This document shows positions 12,299 to 23,110 of a stretch of 64,000 bases of DNA, piece by piece. Each line of letters begins with the position of its first letter. Position 1 is the first letter of the stretch. The DNA is from Pristionchus mayeri (taxonomy: Eukaryota; Nematoda; Chromadorea; Rhabditida; Neodiplogasteridae), in the NCBI GenBank assembly GCA_036245805.1, contig BTRK01000005.1, positions 34,515,469 through 34,579,468 on the forward strand, given 5' to 3'. A program made the translations under genes and the position numbers. The notes beneath the pieces are model-generated. The model saw nothing but the letters and a program-made list of their open reading frames with translations, did not search any database and had not been told where the DNA came from.

Positions 12299-13578
12299 AT
12301 CACGGATACCTCTGCCCAGTTACGCTCACATGCCGGCAGAATGATCGAAAGACCACTCAATCTTCTCATCCCGCTTGAGATTCACTCATCAGAAGAATCA
12401 CGCCCTGTGGCCCCTGTAGGACAAGCAACCCACCCAATGGCCACACGATCCAAGGGCGCACGCCGAAATCATTAGAGCTCACCCCTTCCCATATTCCCCT
12501 CCCCTGAGGATTCCACTGTGAATACCTAGTGTAATTATCTCTAAATCATTCATTCACTTTATCGATTACCAATCATTCTATTCCAGGCCCCTCATCACAA
12601 CTGGGTCTCATCAAACTCCGTTCACTCCCCGTCGAATCCAATCAATGAGGAGGAATTGATGGACCAAGAAGCCATGCTTCTGCAGGGAGAGCAGGCCAAT
12701 CAAATTGTATTAATCACCACCTCTTCCATCTTTCATTCAATTAGATCATTTTAATCTTCAATTCAAACACATTTCTCCTTTTCGTAATCACTGACATAAT
12801 TCATACCCTATGATTAAGTCAATAGTATTTCAATTTCACATCAAATCACTTATCATTTATGTTCAGGAGCTCGTCGAGTCAATGTATACGCGTCTGGATC
12901 AAGAACTCGCTGACGTCAAAGAAGACATCGGTGATCTCAGAGCGCTCATCACCAACGAGTTCAAGTCAATGAAGGATGAGATTGGAACGATGTCCCTTGC
13001 CCTCTCTACCATTCTGTCAAAGATTACTCTGCCTCCTCCTATCACCCAGTCAGTGTCCACTCCCACAACCCCTCGCATCAATGTTGCCCCTCGTGCTCAA
13101 TTCCGTACCCCCAACTCAGTTGACCTCCCCTGAGTTACAGAAGGTGCAACGAGTTACAGAGTTACAGAAGGTGCACTGAGTTACAGAAGGTGCAACGAAC
13201 AGTTTGAGCAATGCTGAGACCCTGGGTGACGGGGGAGTAACGAGTGAAGGGTGAACGACTACGGTCCCTAGAATGAGTGGGTTCTGCCCCCTCAACCCGG
13301 ACCTGGTGCCCTAAGTGGCCAAGAAGAGATCGACCTCCCCAAGGGAGCCCTGTGACCCCGTTGCTATTTCGGCCATATTGGCAAAATCTGTACTATGTGT
13401 TGTAACCCACTATAATCGTTGCTTTTTGCTATTGTTAGCTTCGTTGAGTGTTTTACGCCCCCAGTTTTTCTTTGTTCATTCTATGCTTCACATAGCACCA
13501 TCACCCAATACAGGGTCTCATTCTTATTCATCACACACCCTCCCTCACTTCTCTTTCCTTTCTTTCGCGTCCTCCCAG
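12299..13578 (+). other. 3' internal region of the BEL/Pao element
   Basis: Mostly non-coding. A 107-codon frame at 12810-13133 encodes a heptad-like coiled coil (LDQELADVKEDIGDL) followed by Pro/Thr-rich sequence; it may be a captured or accessory frame. A short direct repeat based on GAGTTACAGAAGGTGCA occurs at 13132-13200. Confidence 0.5.
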
Positions 13579-14350
13579 TGTAGCGAAATATCACTTCGCT
13601 ACCTTTAATTCATTCAATTATAATCAATTATCAATAAACAAATCAATTTAAATATTTCAATAATAAATAAAATCAGTCATCAATCATATTTCTCGTTCAC
13701 AACTACCGTAATCTCTCACTCCTTCCACTGATCACTCTGGTCACTTGGAACGGTCCCGCTGCAGAATGTCCCATGCGGAAATTCAGGCTCACCTACAGTA
13801 TGCCACTGGGTGCCTACATTTCCGGGCCTCGATTCTTGCTAGCGTTGAAGAAATTTCTCTACGTTCACGTCGCTTTTTTCTTCCATTTTCTTCATTCATT
13901 CATTTCGTAACTAGGCTAACTTGCCTAGTCATTCATGCTAGCTGTCCTGCGAACCGTCGCGAGCTAGTTCATCGTTCTATTAGCTGAGCACATCGATTTG
14001 CGAGCTATATCATCGTCTTTTCGTTCATTTTTCGTCACATTTCACTTTGTCATCATTTCATCACTCAGGGCCCCCTGGGCTCATCTCTCCACCACCGTCA
14101 CCAAGCTGGGATTTAAAGAGAGCCCGACACCAACTGGGTCTCATCTCGACTCCAGCTTCTACCTGCACTAAAGGTACATTTCATTCACTTCCAGTCAATC
14201 AATAACCCCGACAAACAACCCTATTCCCATCTGTGATCTACCCCATTCTTTCGTGTTTCCCTTGTGAATTAAAGTAAATAAATTGCTTTTATTATCACAC
14301 CTTGTCCATTGCATACCATAAAAAGGAATCTAACAATAGATTTTCCTACA
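13579..14350 (+). repeat. Right LTR of BEL/Pao element
   Basis: 772 bp, the same TG...CA ends as the left LTR, followed by the CCATT duplication at 14351-14355. Confidence 0.95.
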
Positions 14351-14355
14351 CCATT

Positions 14356-15086
14356 CCAACGCTATTCTCTAACAGCCAACAATCGATAATTCAAACACTC
14401 AAAAAGAGTTTAGATTTCTCGTTTTGTAAGAAGAATGGCCACTGGTTAGATTATCGTTTCACGTCCACTTCAGTTGCCGCTGGTCCGTATTCTAAGAATT
14501 AACGATCATTGTATTCGTTGCCCTCATCTTCACACAAATAGCAAATGCACAAGCACTGAGACTATTGTTGCCAAGCTCACCTACGCAACGGAGAATTGAG
14601 ATTTTTAGCTGTTCCAGATCTCTCAGAATCTGCTCGATTCTTAGGCAAACAGCGTAATTCAAGTTCCCTCTTTGATGCCCGAAGAGAGGAAGGACACAGA
14701 GAGGGGGGGGGGATAGGGAGAGTGGGGAATGAGGAGGATGTGGAGGAGGAGGGAAGAGGGACGGCGAGTGACCTCGCTATTAAACACAATCATTTGCCTT
14801 GCACGCGTTACTGTAGTTGGGCGATATCGACAAATGACATTATTTTAGTGATTACAGAACGGAAAATATCGTTTAAATCGGCTAAGTAAACATTATAAGG
14901 GGCATAAGTATAACCATTCCTGCCTCGCGGAAATTTAGCACTTGTCAGTATCGGCATCGAAAAAAAGTTGGAGGAATATTTATTTTTTTATTTAGCCTGT
15001 GGCAATATCTCGATTACGATGGGGGGTAGCATACGGATCGTTGTTAACACATATCTCATAGCAATATGCAACAATTACTCCCTAAT
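14356..15086. other. Intergenic right flank of BEL insertion
   Basis: Contains a G/A-rich stretch (about 14680-14770) like those upstream of other genes of the A and B families. A short plus frame near 14390-14502 ends GPYSKN; I cannot assign it. No other gene signal. Confidence 0.4.
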
Positions 15087-17012
15087 TCATTTGAAGGTCG
15101 CAGAAAAGCTGCAAGCATCGGGCAGGTTCCATCGATTGTTTCCCATGGCGTTTCCAAATTGGTAGTAAGCCGCATAATTGGCCGCTTTCCATTTGATTGC
15201 GGCGTGAAGTATGCAGCCTTTCTCTAATTTCTCGGGCTGAAATCGTCTGTATAGTTATAATACACCATTTATTGGGAATCATTTAATGTAACAGCTGTAT
15301 TAAAAGTCTGAATACATAGTAAACAATGAAAAATTAACACAATTACATGTCAAAAAGACATTCGGCTATCAGACAAGGCCAAAATTATCAAATAACCAAT
15401 TATTTACCTCCATATCCGAATCTAATGCAGCTTCGATTTCAGCATCTTGGAGTCTTCTTGACACAGTAAAATCCCATTTTCCAGGGAGCTTCTGTTTGAG
15501 ACGTGACTGAACGATAATTATATTTTTTCTACGTAAAGTAACTACTGATGTTCAATGAAATGAGATTTTTTCCATAAATTTTTAAACAAAAATGAAACCT
15601 GAAGAGCTCTCAGAAGGACATCCGAGTCCACTATCAAATAGTGCAAGTGAAGTGATGAAAACTTTCTCAGAGCTTCCCCGAATGATTCATCCGTTTGGAA
15701 GGTAGACTGAAAGCATGTTTTAGTAACGGCTGTCTGAATATTCAAAATTTAATTGTTGTCGAAATATTGTTTCAACAAGACTCGGGTTTGGCATGCTCCG
15801 TGCGAGATCTTCGAGAAATTGGCGATTGATTATAGAGTCGCATCGGTAGAAGTCCAAGGCCGACTTTGCAGATGTTAGAAGAGAGCGGAACCTGCATTAT
15901 AAGAACAAATTTTATGAATATTGCAGGTTTTGCTGGCATCAATCGAAATTGATATTTTTTAAATATTTTTCCTCCTTTCTCATCAAACCAGTGAAAGCCT
16001 GCGGTAATCGTCAACTCAATTGCCGCATGACAAAACAATTTCATTCCGCTGATAACCTTCCCGTTATTATCCACTCACTTGATTCTTTCCGTTGAAAGTA
16101 CATCGCATCTGGTAAAATACATGAAAGAAATCTGAGCCGACGAAATAGCTTCGAAAAAGGTGAGAAAATGTTCGTCGATTATCAGCTGGAAATGAGTTGT
16201 TTCCACATTTAAAAAAATGTATACTGTTTACTAAAAGCGATGAATATGACTCACATTCTCGAATCGGCAGTATTCAAAATCAAATCTGTTAGGGATTATG
16301 AGCAGACTATCGCTGGGAGGACGACGAGTTGCTTTCGATTCGAAAGTATCCTGGAATAGACGCACAGTTATATACAAGCTGCATCATATTACAACTGCAG
16401 ACACCGTCCTTCTCAGCTTACTAAGCGTGCACAGTTTGATTTGTGAAAATACTATCGAATTTAGCAGAAATGTCACAAGTATACTTACGAGTTCTCCAAA
16501 ATTGCAGGGTCCATGAGAATTCCTCAACTTCTCGGAAAATTCCTGCATCGGACATACGAAGCGTAACACGCAAATGCTTGTAGGATGGAACAGAGTGATC
16601 GTTACTACATTATGCCTCTGAAAAATCACCTTCATTTCTCAGGAATCAAATAAAGTATTTCTATCAAACCTGTTGCATGAGTAGGCGAGCATTTGGAGTC
16701 GATAGTGCCCTGGATCTAGCAGCGGCAGCAATTGAACAATTCCTCTTTGAAACCTTAGACATTTCGTCCAGGTCGTTCCTTCAATGGATCGGTATTGTGT
16801 CAGTTGGCCATTTCCCCCCAAAATGATGACAACTTACTGATCAAGTCGATTGAAAACGTCGAATATGCAGTCATTAGGAAGAATCGACAAACAATCCTCA
16901 AATAATAATTATTATTTTTTAATAATGCAAAACGAGTTGTAGGAAAGTATTTTACCTGAATTCCGGAAGATTCATCGCTTCCCTCTCGTCTTCGTTTAGG
17001 GTTTGATTCCAT
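15087..17012 (-). CDS. F-box family gene A1' (complete, 362 aa)
   Basis: Eleven exons on the minus strand, all with GT-AG borders: 17012-16956, 16896-16838, 16778-16670, 16617-16489, 16350-16255, 16185-16079, 16048-15989, 15891-15777, 15706-15599, 15506-15408, 15236-15087. Lengths sum to 1089 nt, giving an uninterrupted 362-residue protein with all phases compatible. Residues 1-19 are basic (MESNPKRRR). Residues 20-40 form the F-box (LPNDCIFDVFNRLD). The remaining 320 residues form a conserved but unnamed domain with RFDFEYCRFEN, a DESFGEAL segment and a closing WNLPDACSFSATFK. F-box proteins join substrates to SCF ubiquitin ligases via Skp1; the C-terminal part would be the substrate-binding side. 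Exons 1-8 are duplicated as A1. The exon 7 donor is the least certain border. Confidence 0.75.
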
Positions 17013-20000
17013 TGACGAGCCCTGTCCTAAATTTGATAGCTGCATTTACAAGTTTGATAGATGCATGTAGCTGGTGGGTACAAACAAACAATTGCATACC
17101 AATAAGCACATATTAGTTTGAATTTGAAAAAAAAGTAATTCAATCGTGATTGCAATAGGCAAACGAGAAAAATCTGCGCAAACTCAAACTCGCCCACACT
17201 ATGTTGTTCCATGTCCCACATCTAGAGCCGATAATGTATGGTTAGGGAGCGACAAAGAGCGTTAGAGCGCGAGTGAACCCACCGCAGTTCGAACTAGGAT
17301 AATAGCAAGGTCATTCTGACTCTCCCTCCTTTGCTCTGACTGTTCCCTCCTGTTATTCTTCCCTCTTTCTCTTGCACTCTCTTGTTCGCCTCAGAGGGGA
17401 CAATTACCGATGCGTGAGGCTTTGAAGGGTGCCAGCACAGTCCATTAGTGAGCATAATAATTCAGACTTTAGGATGTATAATATTTACTTGTTATGATCT
17501 GATAGGTAGATCATAATTTGGCGGCAATTGATTGTACCCGAAGTGTGAGTGAAATAAGCTAGAAGATTTTCAGTCCATAGGAAACTTAAAGCCAATGCAT
17601 GTCGTTATTAAATATCCAGAATAAGATTATAAAAACAAAACAAAAAATACAAAATTCAAGTGAGTACAGTACACGGACTACGAGAATTGAAACAACACAG
17701 ACATTTTCCTTGCACTCGCTACTGTAGTTGAGTATATGGACGAGAACGAAATCCTCCAGAACGAAATAAGCCATTCCACTTTGTTATGTACACATAAATA
17801 TTATAGTAATCCAGATTTCAAAGGATATTCATTACCAAATCCTTACGTAAAAGCGAACTCACACCATTATTTTATGAGTACAATTGAGCCCACACTCTGT
17901 TTTTGAATGTCCCTCACCTAGAGCCGATACTGTATGGGAAGGGAGCGGCAAAGACACTTATAGCATGAGTGTCGCCACAGCTGTTCACTATAGAGTATAC
18001 TCCGGATCTCCTTCTTCTCCCCAGTCTGAACCCTCCCTATCCATCACATTTCCCACCTCCTTCGTTCCTATTTGCGCATCGGACCATTGGCACGTCCTTG
18101 AATTGTTCCAACACTACTTAATTGACGAAGCGAGTAGACAACGAAACCCCGATGATTAGATCGGTGATCATGGGCATGTCTATCTCGGTGTTGCATACAT
18201 ATTCGTGAAAAATATATATCGATGGAGAATTTTTTCTACTTATAAATTCACTCGTTTCGTTCGTAAAATGTTGATGTAAACATCCAAGGACCGGGAAGAT
18301 TCCAGGCTCTTCTTTGAAAGTCGTAGTCAATCGCCCAGCTTGTCCCTGTTAGCTTTATAGCGGCCGGAATTCGATGCACTATTGTCGTGCGTTCTCCCAC
18401 CTCCTCTAGCACTTCCATCTCAGTCTGAAATTAGTTTTGTTGCTATTTATAATATAGTAGGGTTAATATTGTTATGCAGTACGGTCAATGTGAATTAGAG
18501 TGCGCAATACGGGTAATCGTCTCTTCATTTCCAACACTCTCTCGAGTGTTCGAGTGATCATAGAGCGTGATAAATGAAGAGATAATAACCCGAATTGCGA
18601 ACTCTAATGGGAATCTGACCAAATCGTCTTCCTAAAATGCCAAATAGAACCTTCAACTCTATATCAGGATCCAATGCTGATTTGATTTCAGCTTCTTGGA
18701 GTTGTCTCGATACGAGGAATGACCATGACCATTTTCCATGACCATGACCATTTTCCAACAAGTTTCTGCCTGAGACGTGACTGAATGTAACATATTAGTG
18801 AAATCTACTGAAGATATATGTTTCTGAATCGTCTTTCACAAAATTTAGTCATTTCATAGTACGTTCCTGACATAATTTCTCATGTACCTGGTAAAAAAAC
18901 ACAAATGAAACAATTAAATATGAAACCTGAAGAGGTATCAGGAGAATTTCCGAGTCGATCAGCAGATTATCCATCTTCAGTATTGAAAACAATGCCAGAG
19001 TTTCCCCGAAAGATCGACCCGCGTGAATCAGAGACTAAACACAACACCAAATTGGTCCGGTTACATTTGATGTTGGCGGAAGTTATGCGTGTACTAGTAG
19101 CAAAAACATCCGATTTAGAATTTAGTTAAAACAAAACCCCATACCGTATCACTAGATCTTGTGATTGCCAGTTTCGGGCTTGTGATACATCGCGCAAAAT
19201 CTTCCAGAAATGTAATGTTAGTTATCGATCCACACTGGTCGAAGTTCAGGGCCGTTGGATTTGATGCGACAAGTGAATGGAATCTCAATAAAAGGTTTAT
19301 TTGAGCATACGGGGAGGTGACAATTGCCCAACTCGTAGCCGTTCGCTTGGAATTTGGCGAAGCAACTTGGGAGTTGTTTCATTGTAACCAGTATGTGCTC
19401 CACTACATTTACATATGTAGCTCTTGTTACCAGGCGAACTTGCGTTTTACACTTCATCAACGACCAGGGGTTCATGGTCCAAAATTGGCAATTTGAATGG
19501 AAAATCATGGTTAGATAAGCAAAAAATGCCGTAACCAATCGATAACCATTTTACTGGGATAAAGTAGATATTTTCGTACTAGAATATCGATACTCTCTGA
19601 TTATCTAGCCATGATTTTCAACTAAAATTCTCAATTTTGGACCATGAACCCCGGGTCGTTGGTGAAGTGTAAAATTCATGATCGTCTAGCAACAAGAGTT
19701 ACATATGCAAATGTAGCGGAGCATATAGTGGTTACAACGAAATAACTCCCAAGTTACTTCCCCAAATTGCAAGAGAACGGCAACGAGTTGGGCAATTGTC
19801 ACCCCCCCCCCCGAGCATACAATGCCTGTACTCTTATTGGATTACTAGCCCCCAGGAGATCAGGGGGGGGGGATGACCATCAACACAAAAGTGTCAATGA
19901 TTGATTATTCTTTCTTGCACTTCGAATCCTATCGTATAGCAACTTTATGCAACCAAATAGGATAACTTCCATATCAAACGTCGTGTATAGCCAACATTGC

Positions 20001-20893
20001 ATACTTACTTCGAAATTTGAGTCCACGCGACATCACATGCTGTGAAATACAAGGAAGAGATTTGAGCCGCTGACAGAGCTTCGAAGAAAGTGAGAAAATG
20101 TTCGTCGATTTGCATCTTCAAATTGAAAATTATATCTAAAAATGTTGCGCATCATTAAAATATTTCAACCACTTTAACTGGATCGAGAACGGGATTTAAC
20201 TGTATGTAACTGCCTCACATTTTCGAATCTGCAACTCTCAAAATCGAATCGATATGGAATGATTACAAAGGTGTCGCTAGGACGACGAGCATTAACGTCG
20301 TAACTTTCCTGAAAATATGGAACATTACATATGCATGTTTGCAAAGCATATTGCTTTTAAGCATATTAAAAAAAACACATATTTCTACTCTCCTCCACTT
20401 GCGTTCTCGCTCAGAATAAAAACGAAGTGATTACACAAACATGTATCATACTTACTAGTGTTCCAAAGTTGCAGGGTTTATACGACTTCCTTAGTTTCTC
20501 TGCCAATTCCCGCATTGAACATTCCAAGTGCAATACGCAAATGTGATTCGCATCGAATAGGGACACCTTGACTTCATTAGGACCCTACAACATTTCTTTG
20601 TGATTATTTTCCCAATATAAACTGTATAGATCCCTATATTTCCTGACTTGTTGCATGTGAAATCGAGCTTTTGGAATCGCTAGTGCTCTGGATCTAGATG
20701 CATCTGCTATTTCACAATTCAGCTTGTTCACCGTAGATATCTCATCGAGATCGGCCCTTCAATGTATGTCTATTGCGTATTAGGTCATTCACGTTGATAA
20801 TGTTGCTCCAAATGCGATTCATAAGGAAAAAATCAACTTACTGGTCAAGTGAAAACATCGAATAGGCAGTCGTTAGGGAGTATCGATAAGGGA
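15711..20893. repeat. Long direct duplication, copy 2 (partner 1-5195)
   Basis: Near-perfect copy of 1-5195, holding A1' exons 1-8 and A2' from the F-box exon to its end. Unlike copy 1 it continues past the breakpoint into the start exon and upstream region of A2', so this arrangement looks ancestral at the right edge. Confidence 0.95.
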
Positions 20894-21018
20894 TCCTAAA
20901 ATAATTCCTTTTACAAAAATGACATTGAAGGAATTTTTTAATTTTTTAAAAAATCAAAAATCACCTGAATTTCACTTGATTTGTCCTCTCGCCGTCGTCG
21001 TTTAGGGGTTAAATCCAT
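18248..21018 (-). pseudogene. F-box family gene A2', with start exon but frameshifted
   Basis: Same gene as A2 but with its first exon: ATG at 21018, MDLTPKRRRREDKSSEIQ, then a donor near 20963. The F-box exon (about 20895-20845) reads LSILPNDCLFDVFT followed by TGA, and lacks about five bases relative to A1. The 19-bp tandem duplication in exon 10 (about 18719-18756) is also present. The other exons are well preserved, including VIIPYRFDFESCRFEN. The copy ends at 18248. The lesions predate the 15.7-kb duplication because A2 shares them. Confidence 0.65.
19316..19802. mobile_element. Palindromic MITE in A2' (copy of 3606-4092)
   Basis: Identical inverted-repeat element carried by the duplication. 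Its terminal C run is shorter here than in copy 1. Confidence 0.8.
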
Positions 21019-21149
21019 CGAGTGTATCTAAAAAAACTAAAATACATATTCAGAAAAAATCGCAATATATTTGGCAAATTAGCAACTGCAAATTGCGATA
21101 ATTAAGTGTTGTTCAAAAAAACAATTCGAAGCAAACAGGAAAATATTGC

Positions 21150-21400
21150 ACTTTTGAAGCGAATAAGGAGCAGGAGGAAGAGGGAGTAGCAAAGAGAGGG
21201 AGAGGGGGATCGGATTGTCCCAGATCTAACTCGGAACATGCTAAGGACACTCACATTCCTCCTCCTGTCTTCGTCACTCTCTCTCACTCTCTCACTGTTT
21301 ACTCCATGTGTTTCCCCGTCTCATCCTTTCCTTCTCTCCTCCCGCTTTAGCATCAGATTAGGACAATGCTTATCTGATCATCTAGAGCAGCCCAACTTGA
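21150..21400 (-). promoter_or_regulatory. Putative upstream region of A2' with purine and pyrimidine tracts
   Basis: Lies 130-380 bp upstream of the A2' ATG. A GA-rich tract (21165-21210), then GGACAATGCTTATCTGATC after a CT-rich tract. It resembles the blocks upstream of A1 and A3. The role is inferred. Confidence 0.3.
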
Positions 21401-21825
21401 CCAATCGAGGAGAAATTTGCCACATTATTTATTTGGTGGTTCGGGAGTGTAGGACAAGCGAGAATATCAATATTGTTGGGAGACAAGTGGAATTTCGTGT
21501 CTATAATTGGTGTAGGTGAATCTTAATTGTAGTGAGTCTCTGGCCACGGTCACCGATTGTGAAGACATTTATAATTGTACAAATTGTCACGCAGAACATT
21601 CGAATAACAATATTCGGTAATGGGGTTAATCAATATCGAGGAAATAACTATATCTTCCTTGACTTGGAAATGCCATTTATATATGCCTCTGAAACACAAA
21701 CTGATGAATAATGATTAGCGGATCAATGAGAAGGGGTTAATGAGAGCATACTCGTTCGATGATTGCATCGATACACTTGTGAGAAGGGCTGGGGGGACTT
21801 TCAATCTGGGTTTGACAAGCAATTT

Positions 21826-23070
21826 CGGCTCTGTAGTAAAACGCGGGTCCCTTCAGACACCATTTACTTTTGTGGTCCGATACTTTTATGGTCCGATAGT
21901 TTTGTGGTCCCATAGTTTTGTGGTCCGATACTTTTGTGGTCCGATACTTTTGTGGTCCGATACTTTTGTGGTCCGATACTTTTGTGGTCCCATACTTTTG
22001 TGGTCCCAAGAGCCTGTAATATACACATCATACTTTTGTGGTCCCAATACTTTTGTGGTCCAATACTTTTGTGGTCCGATAGTTTTGTGGTCCGATACTT
22101 TTGTGGTCCGATACTTTTGTGGTCCCATACTTTTGTGGTCCCAAGAGCCTGTAATATACACATCATACTTTTGTGGTCCAATACTTTTGTGGTCCGATAG
22201 TTTTGTGGTCCCATACTTTTGTGGTCCGATACTTTTATGGTCCCATACTTTTGTGGTCCGATACTTTTGTGGTTTGTGGTCCCAACAACATACGCATATA
22301 GGCTTCACAACAGCATAAATACATCTATGCATCCTTTCCAATATCGGCGACCCGCGAAGCGGGGAGCCCTGTAAGCAACGATACCCGATCATGGCTTACC
22401 GCTTAGGCAATAAGGCGGCTTAGGCCGGCGATATAGAATAAATAGGCAGGTGCGTGATTAATGTTTCATTCTCAATTATGCATTTTGTATACTCACTCGT
22501 TGGTCAAGACTGAGCCACGCACCTTTCTATGTATATCGCCGGCCTAAGCCGTCTCATTGCCTAAGCGGTAAGAAACGATCGTGTCTCCCCGCTGCGCGGG
22601 GAGACCCTATCGTTGCATATTGGGAAGGAGGTATAGATGTATTTATGTTATTATGATGCCTACATGTGTATGATGTTGGGACCACAATAGTATGGGACCA
22701 CGAAAGTATGGGACCGCACAAGTATCGGACCACAAAAGTATGGGACCACAAAAGTATCGGACCACAAAAGTATCGGACCACAAAGGTATCGGACCACAAA
22801 AGTATCGGACCACAAAAGTATCGGACCACAAAAGTATTGGGACCACAAAAGTATGATGTGTATATTACAGGCTCTTGGGACCACATAAGTATGGGACCAC
22901 AAAAGTATCGGACCACAAAAGTAAGTGACCACAAAAGTATGGGACCACGAAAGTATCGGACCACCAAAGTATCGGACCACAAAAGTATGGGACCACAACA
23001 GTATCGGACCACAAAAGTGTATTGGGACCACAAAAGTATCAGGTGGGACCCGCGTTTTACTACAGAGCCG
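21826..23070. mobile_element. Foldback element with 16-bp minisatellite arms
   Basis: Outer inverted ends CGGCTCTGTAGTAAAACGCG (21826) and its inverse ending 23070. Each arm is a run of about 20 copies of a 16-bp unit (GATACTTTTGTGGTCC) with variants, in opposite orientation in the two arms, broken by an interspersed AAGAGCCTGTAATATACAC unit. The centre (22340-22620) is a further inverted repeat around TTAGGCCGGCGATAT with a GC-rich CCGCGAAGCGGGG hairpin. Long open frames here exist only because the repeat lacks stops. The layout recalls FB-type foldback transposons, in which tandem repeats make up the inverted arms. Confidence 0.85.
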
Positions 23071-23110
23071 CAATTTCAATATTTCATATGGGTTAGGCGT
23101 GAAAAAAATA

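Larger units (their letters stand above)
8792..14350 (+). mobile_element. BEL/Pao LTR retrotransposon, internally deleted
   Basis: A 5559-bp element: LTRs at 8792-9570 and 13579-14350, a 5-bp target duplication, a primer-binding site right after the left LTR (TGGTGCAATCGACC at 9571), a Gag region with zinc knuckles, the start of an aspartic protease, then a jump directly into the integrase core and a C-terminal domain. Reverse transcriptase and RNase H are missing, so this copy cannot transpose by itself. No clear polypurine tract is visible before the right LTR. The two LTRs differ by roughly nine substitutions and one 7-bp indel, so the insertion is not brand new. Confidence 0.95.

Noticed and set aside
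8958..13987. Identical 80-codon frames at 8958-9200 and 13745-13987
   Set aside because: They lie at the same place in the two LTRs of the BEL element and reflect LTR sequence, not a gene.
21740..22318. 192-codon open frame through the TTTTGTGGTCC repeats, plus several overlapping long frames on both strands to 23151
   Set aside because: The 16-bp unit lacks stop codons in several frames, so long frames are expected by composition. The protein is a simple repeat and has no start or splice context.
21860..23045. Resemblance to a CRISPR array
   Set aside because: Units are contiguous 16-mers without unique spacers, arranged as inverted arms, in a eukaryotic genome with introns.
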